Assembly (NCBI GenBank): GCA_017403985.1
Contig: JAFRDE010000011.1
Span: 1 to 40,367 of the forward strand
Reading direction: 5' to 3'
Length of the DNA stretch: 40,367 bases
Source: Ruminococcus sp.
GTDB taxonomy: Bacteria; Bacillota; Clostridia; Oscillospirales; Acutalibacteraceae
Shown piece after piece: positions 17,101 through 24,580 of this stretch. Below the pieces are notes generated by a model. That model was not told where the DNA came from. It did not search any database and saw only the letters and a program-made list of their open reading frames with translations. The translations under genes were made by a program, and so were the position numbers. The number at the start of each line of letters is the position of its first letter. Within the stretch, counting starts at the first letter, position 1.

Positions 17101-17882
17101 CCGCGTTCCCGGGCACCAACTGTGAGTACGACTCCGCCAAGGCGATGGCTGACGCGGGCGCGGAGGCTGAGATCATCGTCATCAATAACCTGACGGCAGA
17201 AGGTATCCAACAGAGCGTCGAACAATTCGCAAACGCTTTAAAGACTGCTCAGATGGTATTCATCCCCGGCGGCTTTTCCGGCGGCGACGAGCCCGACGGC
17301 TCCGCGAAGTTCATCACCGCCTTCTTCCGCAACGCGGCGGTCAAAGAGGGCGTCACCGACCTGCTCGACAACCGCGACGGTTTGATGTGCGGTATCTGCA
17401 ACGGCTTCCAGGCGCTGATCAAGCTTGGTCTGGTGCCCTACGGCAGGATCATCGATACGGATGAAAACTGTCCGACCCTGACCTACAATACGATCTCGCG
17501 CCACCAGAGCAAGATCGTTCGCACCCGCGTGGCTTCCAACAAGAGCCCGTGGCTGAGCCTGACCAATGTCGGCGACGTCTACACCGTCCCGATCTCTCAC
17601 GGAGAGGGCAGATTCCTGTGCTCCGAGGAGCTCGTCAAAGAATTAGCGGCGAACGGTCAGATCGCGACCCAGTATGTCGATCTGAACGGTAGCGCCACCA
17701 CGGACGTACACTTCAACCCGAACAACTCCGTCTATGCGATCGAGGGCATCACCTCGCCCGACGGCAGAGTCTTCGGCAAGATGGGTCACAGCGAGCGCAA
17801 AGGCAGCTTCCTGTACAAGAATGTCCCCGGCGATTACGATATCCGCATGTTCGAGGCGGCTGTCAAGTATTTTAAGGGATAA
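14187..17882 (+). CDS. purL: Phosphoribosylformylglycinamidine synthase, single-chain form
   Basis: This large enzyme converts FGAR to FGAM with glutamine and ATP. At 1231 residues it includes a PurS-like N-terminal region, two AIR-synthetase-like halves (TYWSDHCRHTTF, then KNETHNHPTEIEPFGGAAT) and a C-terminal class I glutaminase domain. The glutaminase has nucleophile Cys1071 in MCGICNGFQ and the His-Glu pair in ISHGEGRF. A single chain replaces the purS-purQ-purL trio of bacilli; its length resembles the long clostridial/streptococcal clade. It ends the purine run and is followed by a strong terminator. Unlike the PurF-like protein, its glutaminase site appears intact. Confidence 0.96.
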   Translation: MVYRIYVEKKDGLQNEAKALLSEINDLLSIKALKNVRVINRYDAEDISAELFDYAVKAVFSEPQLDIATPEIDTEGAIVFAVEFLPGQFDQRADSAAQCIQIISQGDRPTIRSAKVYVLYGDLTDAEVAEIKKYVINPVEAREAALTKPATLAVQYEIPTTVKTLDGFNELDREGLEAFVAEYGLAMDADDIAFCQQYFRSEHRDPTITEIRMIDTYWSDHCRHTTFLTTIDSVKFEDDLLQAAYNDYINVRKNLGRTKPICLMDLATIAVRQLKKDGKLDKLDESEEINACTVKMEVEVDGKTEPWLLLFKNETHNHPTEIEPFGGAATCIGGAIRDPLSGRAYVYGAMRVTGASDPTVPVSETIPGKLPQRKIVTTAAQGYSSYGNQIGLATGIVDEIYHPGYAAKRMEIGAVIAAAPAENVRREVPAPGDVVILLGGATGRDGIGGATGSSKAHNAHSVETCGAEVQKGNAPEERKLQRLFRNSKATRMIKRCNDFGAGGVSVAIGELADGLDIDLNAVPKKYEGLDGTELAISESQERMAVVVEKENVEAFLALAKEENLNACPVAVVKAEPRLTMTWNGNKIVDISREFLNSNGAEKHIDIAPVAPEAFDKEINGTFAENMKKLASDLNVCSKRGLSERFDSTIGAGTVLMPFGGKHQLTPIQAMVQKVSVEKKHTDTVSLMAWGYNPLITEKSPYHGAYLAVVESVSKLISTGASFEDVYLTFQEYFEKPGTCGKRWGKPLAALLGAFKAQMNLGIGSIGGKDSMSGSFEDFDVPPTLVSFAVTTDKAENIISPEFKAAGHKVYLLAPEIDENGLPETDSLIALYGKVTELMRAGRVYAAYTPTIGGIAEAVMKSAFGNGFGFRFNESVGLDQLFGYCYGSFVVETDDDLDGTLIGTVTDDGKFTYGDETVDANAILNVYEDKLEGVYSCNIPDTHAPVETFSYKPQEKIVCAPAIKVAKPKVLIPAFPGTNCEYDSAKAMADAGAEAEIIVINNLTAEGIQQSVEQFANALKTAQMVFIPGGFSGGDEPDGSAKFITAFFRNAAVKEGVTDLLDNRDGLMCGICNGFQALIKLGLVPYGRIIDTDENCPTLTYNTISRHQSKIVRTRVASNKSPWLSLTNVGDVYTVPISHGEGRFLCSEELVKELAANGQIATQYVDLNGSATTDVHFNPNNSVYAIEGITSPDGRVFGKMGHSERKGSFLYKNVPGDYDIRMFEAAVKYFKG

Positions 17883-17906
17883 TACTAAACCAATAAACTC
17901 AAGAAG

Positions 17907-17944
17907 AGCTGCCGCACTTATCTCAGTGCGGCAGCTGTTTTCTC
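17907..17944 (+). terminator. Intrinsic terminator after purL
   Basis: AGCTGCCGCACT (17907-17918) pairs fully with AGTGCGGCAGCT (17925-17936) across a six-base loop and is followed by GTTTTCTC. It separates the nucleotide operon from the ribosomal promoter. From here to the promoter at 18075 nothing is recognised. Confidence 0.9.
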
Positions 17945-18074
17945 AATAGAGGTATAGAGTATTCTTGTGGTGCTGTGCAGAGTGAAACACAATATATAGT
18001 TCTATTGTGCAAGTTGCATAAAAAGCAATCAAAAACTTCGTCGTATTTCTCAAATGTAAATTTTCTGTAATTTC

Positions 18075-18103
18075 TTGCTTTTTCGGATCTTATATACTAT
18101 AAT
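18075..18103 (+). promoter_or_regulatory. Promoter of the S10 ribosomal operon
   Basis: TTGCTT (18075-18080) and a perfect TATAAT (18098-18103) are 17 bases apart, matching a sigma-A-type promoter with a weak -35 box. Transcription would start near 18110, about 270 bases before rpsJ. A-T-rich DNA lies upstream. The inference rests on spacing and -10 match. Confidence 0.75.
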
Positions 18104-18109
18104 AAACCC

Positions 18110-18382
18110 TGCGTGACTGCACAAGATATGCGATGAAGCGGGAGGTTGCAACCTGAAAGGTTGGTTTTTCCGTGGAGTATGTCCGATTTTAAACCGGGCG
18201 AAAGAATAGTTTGAGCTTTTTGCGACATTGGGGTTGCTATGTCGTAACTGCGCCACTGTGCTTCCGGTTGCCGTTTTTGCGGCTATCGGCTTTTTTAACG
18301 GATGGGGTAGGAACACCCGGGCGGGTGTTTGAAAAGTTGAACGAAATATCGCACCACCAAACAATATTTAGGAGGCGAAGAT
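18110..18382 (+). promoter_or_regulatory. Long structured 5' leader of the S10 operon (likely attenuator)
   Basis: The leader has a three-tier hairpin: GATATGC (18125) with GTATGTC (18177), CGGGA (18139) with TTCCG (18168), and CAACC with GGTTG around a TGAAA loop (18149-18163). A second hairpin, GCGACAT...ATGTCGT, lies at 18222-18245. Then comes a terminator-like hairpin (18264-18296). AACCGG at 18192-18197 is exactly complementary to CCGGTT at 18264-18269, the 5' arm of that terminator, so a competing antiterminator is possible. The inferred role is autogenous control by a ribosomal protein (L4 does this in E. coli); the ligand is unknown. GGAGG precedes rpsJ. Confidence 0.65.
18264..18296 (+). 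terminator. Terminator hairpin inside the S10 leader
   Basis: CCGGTTGCCG (18264-18273) pairs with CGGCTATCGG (18280-18289) in nine of ten positions including one G-U, followed by C and six Ts (18291-18296). It lies upstream of rpsJ within the same transcript, so it would act as an attenuator. A further stem, AACACCC/GGGTGTT, follows at 18312-18329. Confidence 0.75.
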
Positions 18383-18694
18383 ATGGCAGTCAAGGAAAAA
18401 ATCAGAATCAGATTAAAGGGCTACGATCACCAGCTGGTCGACCAGTCCGCAGAGAGAATCGTTGCTACCGCTAAGCGTACAGGCGCGAGGATCTCCGGTC
18501 CCGTCCCGCTCCCCACAGAGAAGCAGGTCGTCACCATTCTCCGCGCTGTTCACAAGTATAAGGACAGCCGCGAACAGTTCGAGATGCGCACCCACAAGCG
18601 CCTGATCGACATTTTAAGACCGTCAAATAAGACAGTCGAGGCTCTTATGAGCTTAGAGCTCCCTGCCGGCGTTGAGATTGAGATTAAGTTATAA
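18383..18694 (+). CDS. rpsJ: 30S ribosomal protein S10
   Basis: This is S10 (NusE), a 30S head protein that also joins the transcription antitermination complex with NusB. The 103-residue protein has the family opening [19 protein letters not shown] and the later THKRLIDI segment that contacts 16S rRNA. AGGAGG lies ahead of the ATG. It is the first gene of the ribosomal operon, behind a long leader. It is separated from rplC by 269 bases holding the conserved element at 18695. Confidence 0.98.
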   Translation: MAVKEKIRIRLKGYDHQLVDQSAERIVATAKRTGARISGPVPLPTEKQVVTILRAVHKYKDSREQFEMRTHKRLIDILRPSNKTVEALMSLELPAGVEIEIKL

Positions 18695-18823
18695 GCGCTG
18701 AGGTCCGGAGCCCTCGGATAACGACGGACGAACCGGGACCGCCCGGAGGACTCAAAGAGTCCGCAGGGTGGTTGGGTGAGTAGGAGTTATACGAGGAACA
18801 GCGAAGGACAACGAGGCGTGACA
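18695..18823 (+). ncRNA. Conserved structured element, copy 1 (unidentified)
   Basis: This 129-nt segment begins one base after the rpsJ stop and is matched by 34044-34171 after rpoA. The first 31 bases are identical to the other copy but for one base. The last 48 (from 18776) match at about 43 positions, including GGAGTTATACGAGGA and AGGACAACGAGGCGTGACA. The middle differs in sequence but folds alike: AACC/GGTT outer stem and GGACTC-AAA-GAGTCC hairpin. CTGAGG pairs with CCTCGG near the 5' end and ATAAC (18718) with GTTAT (18786). It behaves like a folded RNA; family unknown, with a HEARO/omega-RNA-like element as one untested candidate. Confidence 0.7.
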
Positions 18824-18908
18824 TGCTGTCGCAGACCGATTTTACCCAACGATTTCGGTTTGGACGCGCACTTATCACATTCCCAACCTACCACGCAGAC
18901 AGGGTCAT

Positions 18909-18936
18909 GTCGGCTATATATAATGTATAAGCCGAC
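18909..18936 (+). promoter_or_regulatory. Palindrome with a possible internal promoter before rplC
   Basis: GTCGGCT (18909) and AGCCGAC (18930) form an inverted repeat around an A-T loop that contains TATAAT (18919-18924). CAGACA lies 17 bases upstream (18896-18901), a 4/6 match to a -35 box. It may be a hairpin in the rplC 5' region, an internal promoter, or both. From 18824 to 18895 nothing is recognised. Confidence 0.4.
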
Positions 18937-18963
18937 CAATAACCTAAAAGGAGGATATACAGA

Positions 18964-19596
18964 ATGCAAAAAGCATTAATCGGCAAGAAGATCGGTATGA
19001 CACAGATCTTCGACGAAAAGGGAAAAGTAGTTCCCGTAACCGTAGTCGAGGCGGGCCCCTGTGTTGTTTCACAGGTCAAGACCGTTGAGACTGACGGCTA
19101 CACAGCCATCCAGATGGGTTTCGGCGATATCAAGCCCAAGCACGTCACAAAGCCCCTGCAGGGTCACTTCAAAAAGGCTGATGTAGCTCCAAAGAGAATT
19201 CTCAAGGAATTCAGATTTGACGACTGCTCCGCGTACACACTGGGTCAGGTCATCAAGGCAGATTTATTCGAGATCGGCGACAAGGTCGACGTCACGGGCA
19301 AGAGCAAGGGTAAAGGCTACGCCGGCGTTATCAAGCGCTGGAACTTCGCCCGCTTGAAGGAATCTCACGGTACCGGCCCGAACGCGCGTCATGGCGGTTC
19401 CATGGGCGCCTGCTCCTCTCCCTCCAGAGTATGGAAGGGCAAGAAGATGGCAGGTCACCTGGGCGCTGAGAAGGTCACCGTTCAGAACCTCGCTGTTGTC
19501 AAGATCGACGCTGAGGATAACCTCATCGCCATCAAGGGCGCCATCCCCGGCGCTAACGGCGGCTACGTTGTCATCAAAGACAGCGTAAAGGCTTAA
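18964..19596 (+). CDS. rplC: 50S ribosomal protein L3
   Basis: L3 nucleates 50S assembly and reaches toward the peptidyl transferase centre. The 210-residue protein starts [17 protein letters not shown], typical of bacterial L3, and includes the internal extension [20 protein letters not shown] that carries the conserved Gln/Gly loop region. AAAGGAGG precedes the ATG. It follows a 269-base spacer and leads rplD by 16 bases. Confidence 0.98.
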   Translation: MQKALIGKKIGMTQIFDEKGKVVPVTVVEAGPCVVSQVKTVETDGYTAIQMGFGDIKPKHVTKPLQGHFKKADVAPKRILKEFRFDDCSAYTLGQVIKADLFEIGDKVDVTGKSKGKGYAGVIKRWNFARLKESHGTGPNARHGGSMGACSSPSRVWKGKKMAGHLGAEKVTVQNLAVVKIDAEDNLIAIKGAIPGANGGYVVIKDSVKA

Positions 19597-19612
19597 GGAA
19601 GGAGGAAATCAT

Positions 19613-20236
19613 ATGCCTAACGTACAGGTTGTTGATATGCAGGGCAAGAAGGTTAGTTCCGTAGACCTTGCAGATTCGATTTTCGGCATCGAGCCGAACG
19701 CGGCTGTTATGCACATGATGGTGGTCAGCTACCTCGCTAACCAGCGTCAGGGCACCCAGTCCGCTCTTACCCGTTCCGAAGTTTCCGGCGGCGGCAGAAA
19801 GCCCTGGAGACAGAAGGGTACAGGCCGCGCCCGTCAGGGTTCGACCCGCGCACCCCAGTGGTACCACGGCGGCGTAGTATTTGCTCCTAAGCCCAGAGAC
19901 TATCGTTTCTCCGTGAACAAGAAGGTCAAGAGACTTGCGATGAAGTCCGCTTTATCCAGCAAGGCTCAGGCTGAGGAGATCATCGTTATCGATAAGATCG
20001 CTTTCGATGAGATCAAGACCGCTAAGGCTGCCGCTATGCTCAGCGCAGTAGGCAGCGAGCGCAAGGCGCTCATCGTCCTGCCCGAGGTTGACGAGAAGGC
20101 TATCAAGTCTTATCGCAACATCCCCGGCGTCAAGACAGCTCAGGTCAACGAGCTGAATGTTTACGACATTCTCAACGCCGACAAGCTGATCATCGCTAAG
20201 GACGCGCTCACTAAGATCGAGGAGGTATACGCATGA
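19613..20236 (+). CDS. rplD: 50S ribosomal protein L4
   Basis: L4 binds 23S rRNA domain I and lines the exit tunnel. The 207-residue protein has the conserved extended-loop sequence GGGRKPWRQKGTGRARQGS. In E. coli L4 represses the S10 operon through its leader, so it is the first candidate ligand for the leader at 18110-18382; nothing in this sequence proves it. GGAGG precedes the ATG and the end overlaps rplW (ATGA). Confidence 0.98.
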   Translation: MPNVQVVDMQGKKVSSVDLADSIFGIEPNAAVMHMMVVSYLANQRQGTQSALTRSEVSGGGRKPWRQKGTGRARQGSTRAPQWYHGGVVFAPKPRDYRFSVNKKVKRLAMKSALSSKAQAEEIIVIDKIAFDEIKTAKAAAMLSAVGSERKALIVLPEVDEKAIKSYRNIPGVKTAQVNELNVYDILNADKLIIAKDALTKIEEVYA

Positions 20237-20526
20237 TTGCTCAAGATATCGTAATCCGCCCCATCATCACTGAGAAGTCGATGCAGGACATTACCCAGAA
20301 GAAATATGTTTTCGAGGTAGCGAAGAACGCTACTAAGATAGACGTCGCCAGAGCTGTAGAAGAGCTCTTCAAGGGCGCCAAGGTCGCGAAGGTCAACACC
20401 GTTCACGTCAGAGGCCGCATGAAGAGACAGGGCCGCTTCGAGGGCTACACCCGTTCTTGGAAGAAGGCTTATGTACAGTTGACTGCCGACAGCAAACCGA
20501 TCGAGTTTTTTGAAGGCATGATGTAA
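20233..20526 (+). CDS. rplW: 50S ribosomal protein L23
   Basis: L23 sits at the tunnel exit and is a docking point for trigger factor and SRP. The 97-residue protein has the family segments IIRPIITEKS (read here as VIRPIITEKS) and YVFEVAKNATK, and KVNTVHVRGR in the middle. It overlaps rplD by four bases. The following 189-base gap before rplB is unusual for this operon and contains a family A repeat. Confidence 0.97.
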   Translation: MIAQDIVIRPIITEKSMQDITQKKYVFEVAKNATKIDVARAVEELFKGAKVAKVNTVHVRGRMKRQGRFEGYTRSWKKAYVQLTADSKPIEFFEGMM

Positions 20527-20530
20527 GCCT

Positions 20531-20592
20531 GTGGGTTCGCTTCGCTCACAGTGAATAGTGAATAGTGAAGGGCGGGACACCCGCACCCGATT
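20531..20592. repeat. Family A intergenic repeat in the S10 operon
   Basis: A short hairpin (TGTGGGTTCGCTTCGCTCACA, 20530-20550, split by mismatches) is followed by AGTGAAT heptamers (20550-20569), the palindrome GGGCGGGACACCCGCACCC and GATT. The remaining bases up to rplB show only the ribosome site region. It lies between co-transcribed essential genes, so it must be tolerated in the mRNA. Confidence 0.8.
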
Positions 20593-20715
20593 CCTGTTCA
20601 TCTGTCACTGCAGCGGCAAGCGAAACAGAAATTCATCTTTACAATAACGACACAGGCATGAATGTATGGGATGCGCCATCATCCCGCAAAGCCATCATGA
20701 GGAGAGTGAAATAAC

Positions 20716-21549
20716 ATGGCTATTAAGGTTTATAAGCCGACAACTAACGCAAGACGTAATATGTCGGTTACGGATTACTCCGGACTTTCCAAGGTCGCTC
20801 CCGAAAAGAGCTTGCTCGAGCCTCTTAAGAAGCATTCCGGCCGTAACAGCTACGGCCGCATCACAGTTCGTCACAGAGGCGGCGGCAACAGGAGAAAATA
20901 CCGTATTATTGATTTCAAGAGAAACAAATTTGACGTAGAAGGAACCGTAACGACCATCGAGTACGATCCCAACCGCTCCGCGTTCATCGCGCTGGTTGAG
21001 TATGAGGACGGCGAGAAGAGCTACATCATCGCGCCTCAGGGTCTGAAGGTAGGCAGCAAGGTCGTAGCAGGCGAGACCGCGGATATCAAGCCCGGTAACG
21101 CGCTGCCCCTCAAGTCCATCCCCACCGGTACTTTCGTACACAACGTAGAGCTTTATCCCGGCAAGGGCGCTCAGCTCGCCCGCGCCGCAGGCAATATGGC
21201 TCAGCTCATGGCTAAGGAAAACGGCTACGCGCTCTTAAGACTGCCCTCCGGCGAGCTGAGAAACGTACCCGAGATCTGCATGGCTACTATCGGCCAGGTA
21301 GGCAACATCGACCATGAGAACGTCAAGATCGGTAAAGCCGGTCGTAAGAGAAACATGGGTATCCGCCCCACCGTCCGCGGTTCTGTTATGAACCCGAATG
21401 ATCACCCTCATGGTGGTGGTGAGGGTAAGTCCCCCGTAGGCCGTCCCGGCCCTGTTACCCCCTGGGGTAAGCCGGCTCTCGGTTATAAGACCAGAAAGTC
21501 CAACAAGGCGTCCGATAAGCTTATCGTAAGACGCAGAAACAGCAAGTAA
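20716..21549 (+). CDS. rplB: 50S ribosomal protein L2
   Basis: L2 is needed for subunit association and supports peptidyl transfer. The 277-residue protein has the basic N-terminal region ([19 protein letters not shown]) and the C-terminal [16 protein letters not shown] motif containing the conserved His near the peptidyl transferase centre. The ATG follows GAGGAGAG at a slightly long distance. rpsS starts 24 bases later. Confidence 0.98.
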   Translation: MAIKVYKPTTNARRNMSVTDYSGLSKVAPEKSLLEPLKKHSGRNSYGRITVRHRGGGNRRKYRIIDFKRNKFDVEGTVTTIEYDPNRSAFIALVEYEDGEKSYIIAPQGLKVGSKVVAGETADIKPGNALPLKSIPTGTFVHNVELYPGKGAQLARAAGNMAQLMAKENGYALLRLPSGELRNVPEICMATIGQVGNIDHENVKIGKAGRKRNMGIRPTVRGSVMNPNDHPHGGGEGKSPVGRPGPVTPWGKPALGYKTRKSNKASDKLIVRRRNSK

Positions 21550-21573
21550 GGCAGAAAGGAAGGAACTTAATTT

Positions 21574-21846
21574 ATGAGTAGAAGTACTAAAAAAGGACCT
21601 TTTGTTCAGCCGGTGCTGCTCAAAAGAGTTCAGGAAATGAACGAAAAGGGCGAGAAGAGAATCTTAAAGACATGGTCCAGATCCTCGACGATCTTCCCTG
21701 AATTTGTAGGTCACACATTTGCCGTACACGACGGCAGAAAGCACGTTCCGGTATACGTTACCGAGGATATGGTCGGTCACAAGCTCGGCGAGTTCGCCCC
21801 GACCCGTACCTTCCGCGGCCACGCCGGTTCGAAGACAAGTAAGTAA
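21574..21846 (+). CDS. rpsS: 30S ribosomal protein S19
   Basis: S19 forms a complex with S13 in the 30S head. The 90-residue protein starts [13 protein letters not shown] and has the signature segment [19 protein letters not shown]. The ribosome site is AAGGAAGG. It lies 24 bases after rplB and 20 before rplV, in standard order. Confidence 0.98.
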   Translation: MSRSTKKGPFVQPVLLKRVQEMNEKGEKRILKTWSRSSTIFPEFVGHTFAVHDGRKHVPVYVTEDMVGHKLGEFAPTRTFRGHAGSKTSK

Positions 21847-21866
21847 GGCAAAGGAGAGTACAGAGA

Positions 21867-22202
21867 ATGGAAAGTAAGGCATATTTAAATTATGTCCGTA
21901 TCTCACCTCGCAAGGTTTCCGTTGTTCTCGACCTCATCAGAGGCAAAGACGTAAAGCTCGCGAAGGCTATTCTTGAGCAGACTCCCAAGGCCGCTTGCGA
22001 GCCGCTTTTGAAGCTGCTCAAGTCCGCTGTGGCAAATGCTGAGAATAACCATGATATGGATGTGGCAAGTCTTTACGTGGCCGAGTGCCATGCAAGCCAG
22101 GGCCCCACACTCAAGCGTATCCGTCCCCGTGCACAGGGCAGAGCCTTCCGCATCGACAAGAAGACCTCGCACATCACCCTGGTGCTCAAGGAAAGAGAAT
22201 AA
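21867..22202 (+). CDS. rplV: 50S ribosomal protein L22
   Basis: L22 contributes a beta-hairpin to the exit tunnel and is a site of macrolide-resistance changes in other bacteria. The 111-residue protein has [19 protein letters not shown] near the start and the tunnel hairpin segment [24 protein letters not shown] is upstream of the ATG. rpsC follows after 12 bases. Confidence 0.98.
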   Translation: MESKAYLNYVRISPRKVSVVLDLIRGKDVKLAKAILEQTPKAACEPLLKLLKSAVANAENNHDMDVASLYVAECHASQGPTLKRIRPRAQGRAFRIDKKTSHITLVLKERE

Positions 22203-22214
22203 GGAGGTAGAGTT

Positions 22215-22961
22215 ATGGGCCAGAAAGTTAATCCGCACGGTTTACGTGTAGGTATCATCAAAGATTGGGATTCCCGTTGGTTCGCTGACAAGAAGCACTT
22301 CGGCGATACACTGGTTGAGGACTACAACCTCCGCCGTGATCTGAAGAAGCAGCTCTTCGGCGCAGGCGTTCCCAAGATCGAAATCGAGAGAGACGGCAAG
22401 AAAGTCCGTATCCACATCCACTGCGCAAAGCCCGGTATGATTATCGGTAAGGGCGGCTCCGAGATCGAGAAGCTCCGCCAGCAGTGTGAGAAGAAGCTGG
22501 GCAAGCCCGTCGCCATCAATATCGTAGAAGTCAAGAACCCCGACCTCAACGCACAGCTCGTCGCTGAGTCCATCGCCGCACAGCTGGAGAGACGTATCTC
22601 CTTCCGCCGCGCGATGAAGCAGTCTATCGGCAGAGCGATGCGTCTGGGCGCCAAGGGTATCAAGACCCAGTGCTCCGGCCGCCTCGGCGGCGCTGAGATC
22701 GCTCGTTCCGAACAGTATCACGAGGGTACTATCCCGCTGCAGACCCTGCGCGCCGACATCGACTACGGCTTTGCCGAGGCGAACACCACCTACGGTAAGA
22801 TCGGCGTAAAGGTTTGGCTGTATCGCGGCGAGGTCCTTCGCGACAACGCGGGCAGCGAGCAGCGCAGAGAGAGACGCGAGAGACGCGGCGACAGACGTGA
22901 CCGTGACAACCGCGGTGACAGAAGACCCCGCAGAGACAATAGGGAAGGAGGCAGAAAATAA
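22215..22961 (+). CDS. rpsC: 30S ribosomal protein S3 with charged C-terminal tail
   Basis: S3 lies at the mRNA entry tunnel. The 248-residue protein has the [13 protein letters not shown] start, a KH domain with [13 protein letters not shown] and the C-terminal domain ending [15 protein letters not shown]. Beyond it is a tail of about 40 residues made almost only of Arg, Asp, Glu, Gly and Asn ([15 protein letters not shown] type). This is longer than E. coli S3 (233 residues), though such tails occur in some clostridia. Stop and rplP start share one base. Confidence 0.97.
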   Translation: MGQKVNPHGLRVGIIKDWDSRWFADKKHFGDTLVEDYNLRRDLKKQLFGAGVPKIEIERDGKKVRIHIHCAKPGMIIGKGGSEIEKLRQQCEKKLGKPVAINIVEVKNPDLNAQLVAESIAAQLERRISFRRAMKQSIGRAMRLGAKGIKTQCSGRLGGAEIARSEQYHEGTIPLQTLRADIDYGFAEANTTYGKIGVKVWLYRGEVLRDNAGSEQRRERRERRGDRRDRDNRGDRRPRRDNREGGRK

Positions 22962-23377
22962 TGCTGATGCCTAAGCGTGTGAAGTACAGAAGAGTTCACA
23001 GAGGCAGAATGACAGGCCGCGCCTACAGAGGCAACAAGGTTACCTACGGCGAGTACGGTCTGCAGGCATTAGAGCCTGCATGGATCACTTCCAACCAGAT
23101 CGAGGCAGCCCGTGTCGCCATGACCCGTTACTGCAAGAGATTCGGTAAAGTTTGGATCAAAATTTTCCCCGATAAGCCGGTTACAGCGAAGCCCGCTGAG
23201 ACCCGAATGGGTTCCGGTAAGGGTTCACCCGAGTATTGGGTAGCTGTTGTCAAGCCCGACAGAGTTATGTTCGAGATTGCCGGCGTACCGGAAGAGACAG
23301 CGAGAGAGGCTATGCGCTTAGCGGCTGCCAAGCTGCCGATCAAGTGCAAGTTCATCAAGAAGGAAGAGGAGGCTTAA
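22961..23377 (+). CDS. rplP: 50S ribosomal protein L16
   Basis: L16 organises the A-site region of the 50S subunit. The 138-residue protein starts [19 protein letters not shown], matching the standard L16 N terminus, so the first of two nearby ATGs is used. The [18 protein letters not shown] region is conserved. AAGGAGG lies inside the end of rpsC, giving coupled translation. rpmC begins two bases after the stop. Confidence 0.97.
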   Translation: MLMPKRVKYRRVHRGRMTGRAYRGNKVTYGEYGLQALEPAWITSNQIEAARVAMTRYCKRFGKVWIKIFPDKPVTAKPAETRMGSGKGSPEYWVAVVKPDRVMFEIAGVPEETAREAMRLAAAKLPIKCKFIKKEEEA

Positions 23378-23379
23378 GC

Positions 23380-23574
23380 ATGACTGCTAAGGAATTAAGA
23401 GAATATACACCGAGCGAGCTTGAGCAAAAACTGAAGGACCTCAAAGAGGAGCTCTTCAACCTTCGCTTCCAGCTTGCTATCAACCAGCTCGAGAACCCGA
23501 TGCGTATTACTGCGGTCAAGAGAGATATCGCGCGCGTTTCCACCGTTATGCGCGAGCTCCGCGATGAAGCATAA
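23380..23574 (+). CDS. rpmC: 50S ribosomal protein L29
   Basis: L29 is a small helical protein next to L23 at the tunnel exit. From ATG 23380 the product is 64 residues, standard for the family, with [18 protein letters not shown]-type helix (here [18 protein letters not shown]) and the second helix [10 protein letters not shown]-like [11 protein letters not shown]. The upstream open extension lies in rplP and is ignored. The ribosome site GAGGAGG lies in the rplP end. Confidence 0.97.
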   Translation: MTAKELREYTPSELEQKLKDLKEELFNLRFQLAINQLENPMRITAVKRDIARVSTVMRELRDEA

Positions 23575-23585
23575 GGAGGTAAATC

Positions 23586-23843
23586 ATGAGCGATAGAAAT
23601 ATGAGAAAGACTCTCGTCGGTCGCGTTGCTTCCGATAAGATGGATAAGACCATCGTCGTAGCGATCGAGGACAGCGTAAAGCATAAGCTTTACAACAAGG
23701 TTATCAAGCGCACCATCCGCGTCAAGGCTCACGATGAAAAGAATGAGGCGCGCGTGGGTGACCGCGTTAAGATCATGGAGACCCGTCCCCTGTCCAAGGA
23801 CAAGAGATGGAGACTCGTAGAGATCGTCGAAAAAGCGAAATAA
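23586..23843 (+). CDS. rpsQ: 30S ribosomal protein S17
   Basis: S17 is an OB-fold primary binder of 16S rRNA. The 85-residue protein contains [19 protein letters not shown] and the conserved [20 protein letters not shown] segment. AAGGAGG precedes the ATG by a normal distance. It sits 11 bases after rpmC and 22 before rplN. Confidence 0.97.
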   Translation: MSDRNMRKTLVGRVASDKMDKTIVVAIEDSVKHKLYNKVIKRTIRVKAHDEKNEARVGDRVKIMETRPLSKDKRWRLVEIVEKAK

Positions 23844-23865
23844 GTTCTTGAGAGGAGATTAACAC

Positions 23866-24234
23866 ATGATTCAACAGCAAACTTATCTCAAGGTCGCCGA
23901 CAATACCGGTGCAAAAGAACTTATGTGCATTCGTGTACTCGGCGGTACCAGGAGAAGATATGCCAATATCGGCGACGTAATCGTTGCTTCTGTTAAGAAG
24001 GCTGCGCCCGGCGGCGTAGTAAAGAAGGGTGACGTCGTTCGCGCGGTAGTCGTTCGCTCTGCTAAGGGCGTTCGCCGCGAGGACGGTACCTACATCCGTT
24101 TCGATGAGAACGCAGCCGTTATCATCAAGGAAGATAAGAACCCGCGCGGTACTCGTATCTTCGGACCGGTAGCAAGAGAGCTTCGCGACAAGGATTATAT
24201 GAAGATCCTGTCCCTTGCTCCGGAAGTACTTTAA
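23866..24234 (+). CDS. rplN: 50S ribosomal protein L14
   Basis: L14 forms part of an intersubunit bridge and is the docking site for RsfS. The 122-residue protein has the [19 protein letters not shown] start and the signature segment [20 protein letters not shown]. It is exactly the usual bacterial length. GAGGAG precedes the ATG. rplX follows after 14 bases. Confidence 0.98.
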   Translation: MIQQQTYLKVADNTGAKELMCIRVLGGTRRRYANIGDVIVASVKKAAPGGVVKKGDVVRAVVVRSAKGVRREDGTYIRFDENAAVIIKEDKNPRGTRIFGPVARELRDKDYMKILSLAPEVL

Positions 24235-24248
24235 TGGAGGTGTCATAA

Positions 24249-24566
24249 ATGAATAAAGTTCATGTTAAAACCGGTGACACCGTCTTAGTTATCAGCGGTA
24301 AAGACAAGGGCAAAAAGGGCAAGGTGCTCGCGGTATCCCCCAAAGAGGGTAAGGTCATCGTAGAGAAGATCAATATCGTTTCTAAGCACATCAAGCCCCG
24401 CCGTATGGGCGAGCCCGGCGGCATCATCAAGGCTGAGGGCGCTATGTACGCTTCCAAGGTCCAGGTGATCTGCCCCCGCTGCAAGAAGCCGACCCGCGTA
24501 GGTCACAAGATCTATGACGACGGCACAAAGAGCCGTATCTGCGTCAAGTGCGGCGAAGCACTGTAA
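24249..24566 (+). CDS. rplX: 50S ribosomal protein L24 with zinc-ribbon-like C terminus
   Basis: L24 is an assembly initiator with a KOW domain, seen here as [20 protein letters not shown]. The 105-residue protein ends with Cys75, Cys78, Cys98 and Cys101 in a CxxC...CxxC pattern that could bind zinc; this feature occurs in many Firmicutes L24 proteins. TGGAGGTG precedes the ATG. It opens the spc-type part of the cluster after rplN. Confidence 0.97.
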   Translation: MNKVHVKTGDTVLVISGKDKGKKGKVLAVSPKEGKVIVEKINIVSKHIKPRRMGEPGGIIKAEGAMYASKVQVICPRCKKPTRVGHKIYDDGTKSRICVKCGEAL

Positions 24567-24580
24567 GGAGGACTGAAGAA

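Noticed and set aside
18727-18775. T-box or tRNA-like reading of the conserved element
   Set aside because: The segment with GGGACCGCCC superficially recalls a T-box, but the TGGNACCGCG sequence, specifier loop and terminator are missing, and no tRNA cloverleaf or CCA end is formed.
20666-20938. Open frame of 90 codons overlapping rplB on the plus strand
   Set aside because: It is a different frame of rplB with no ribosome site or family match.
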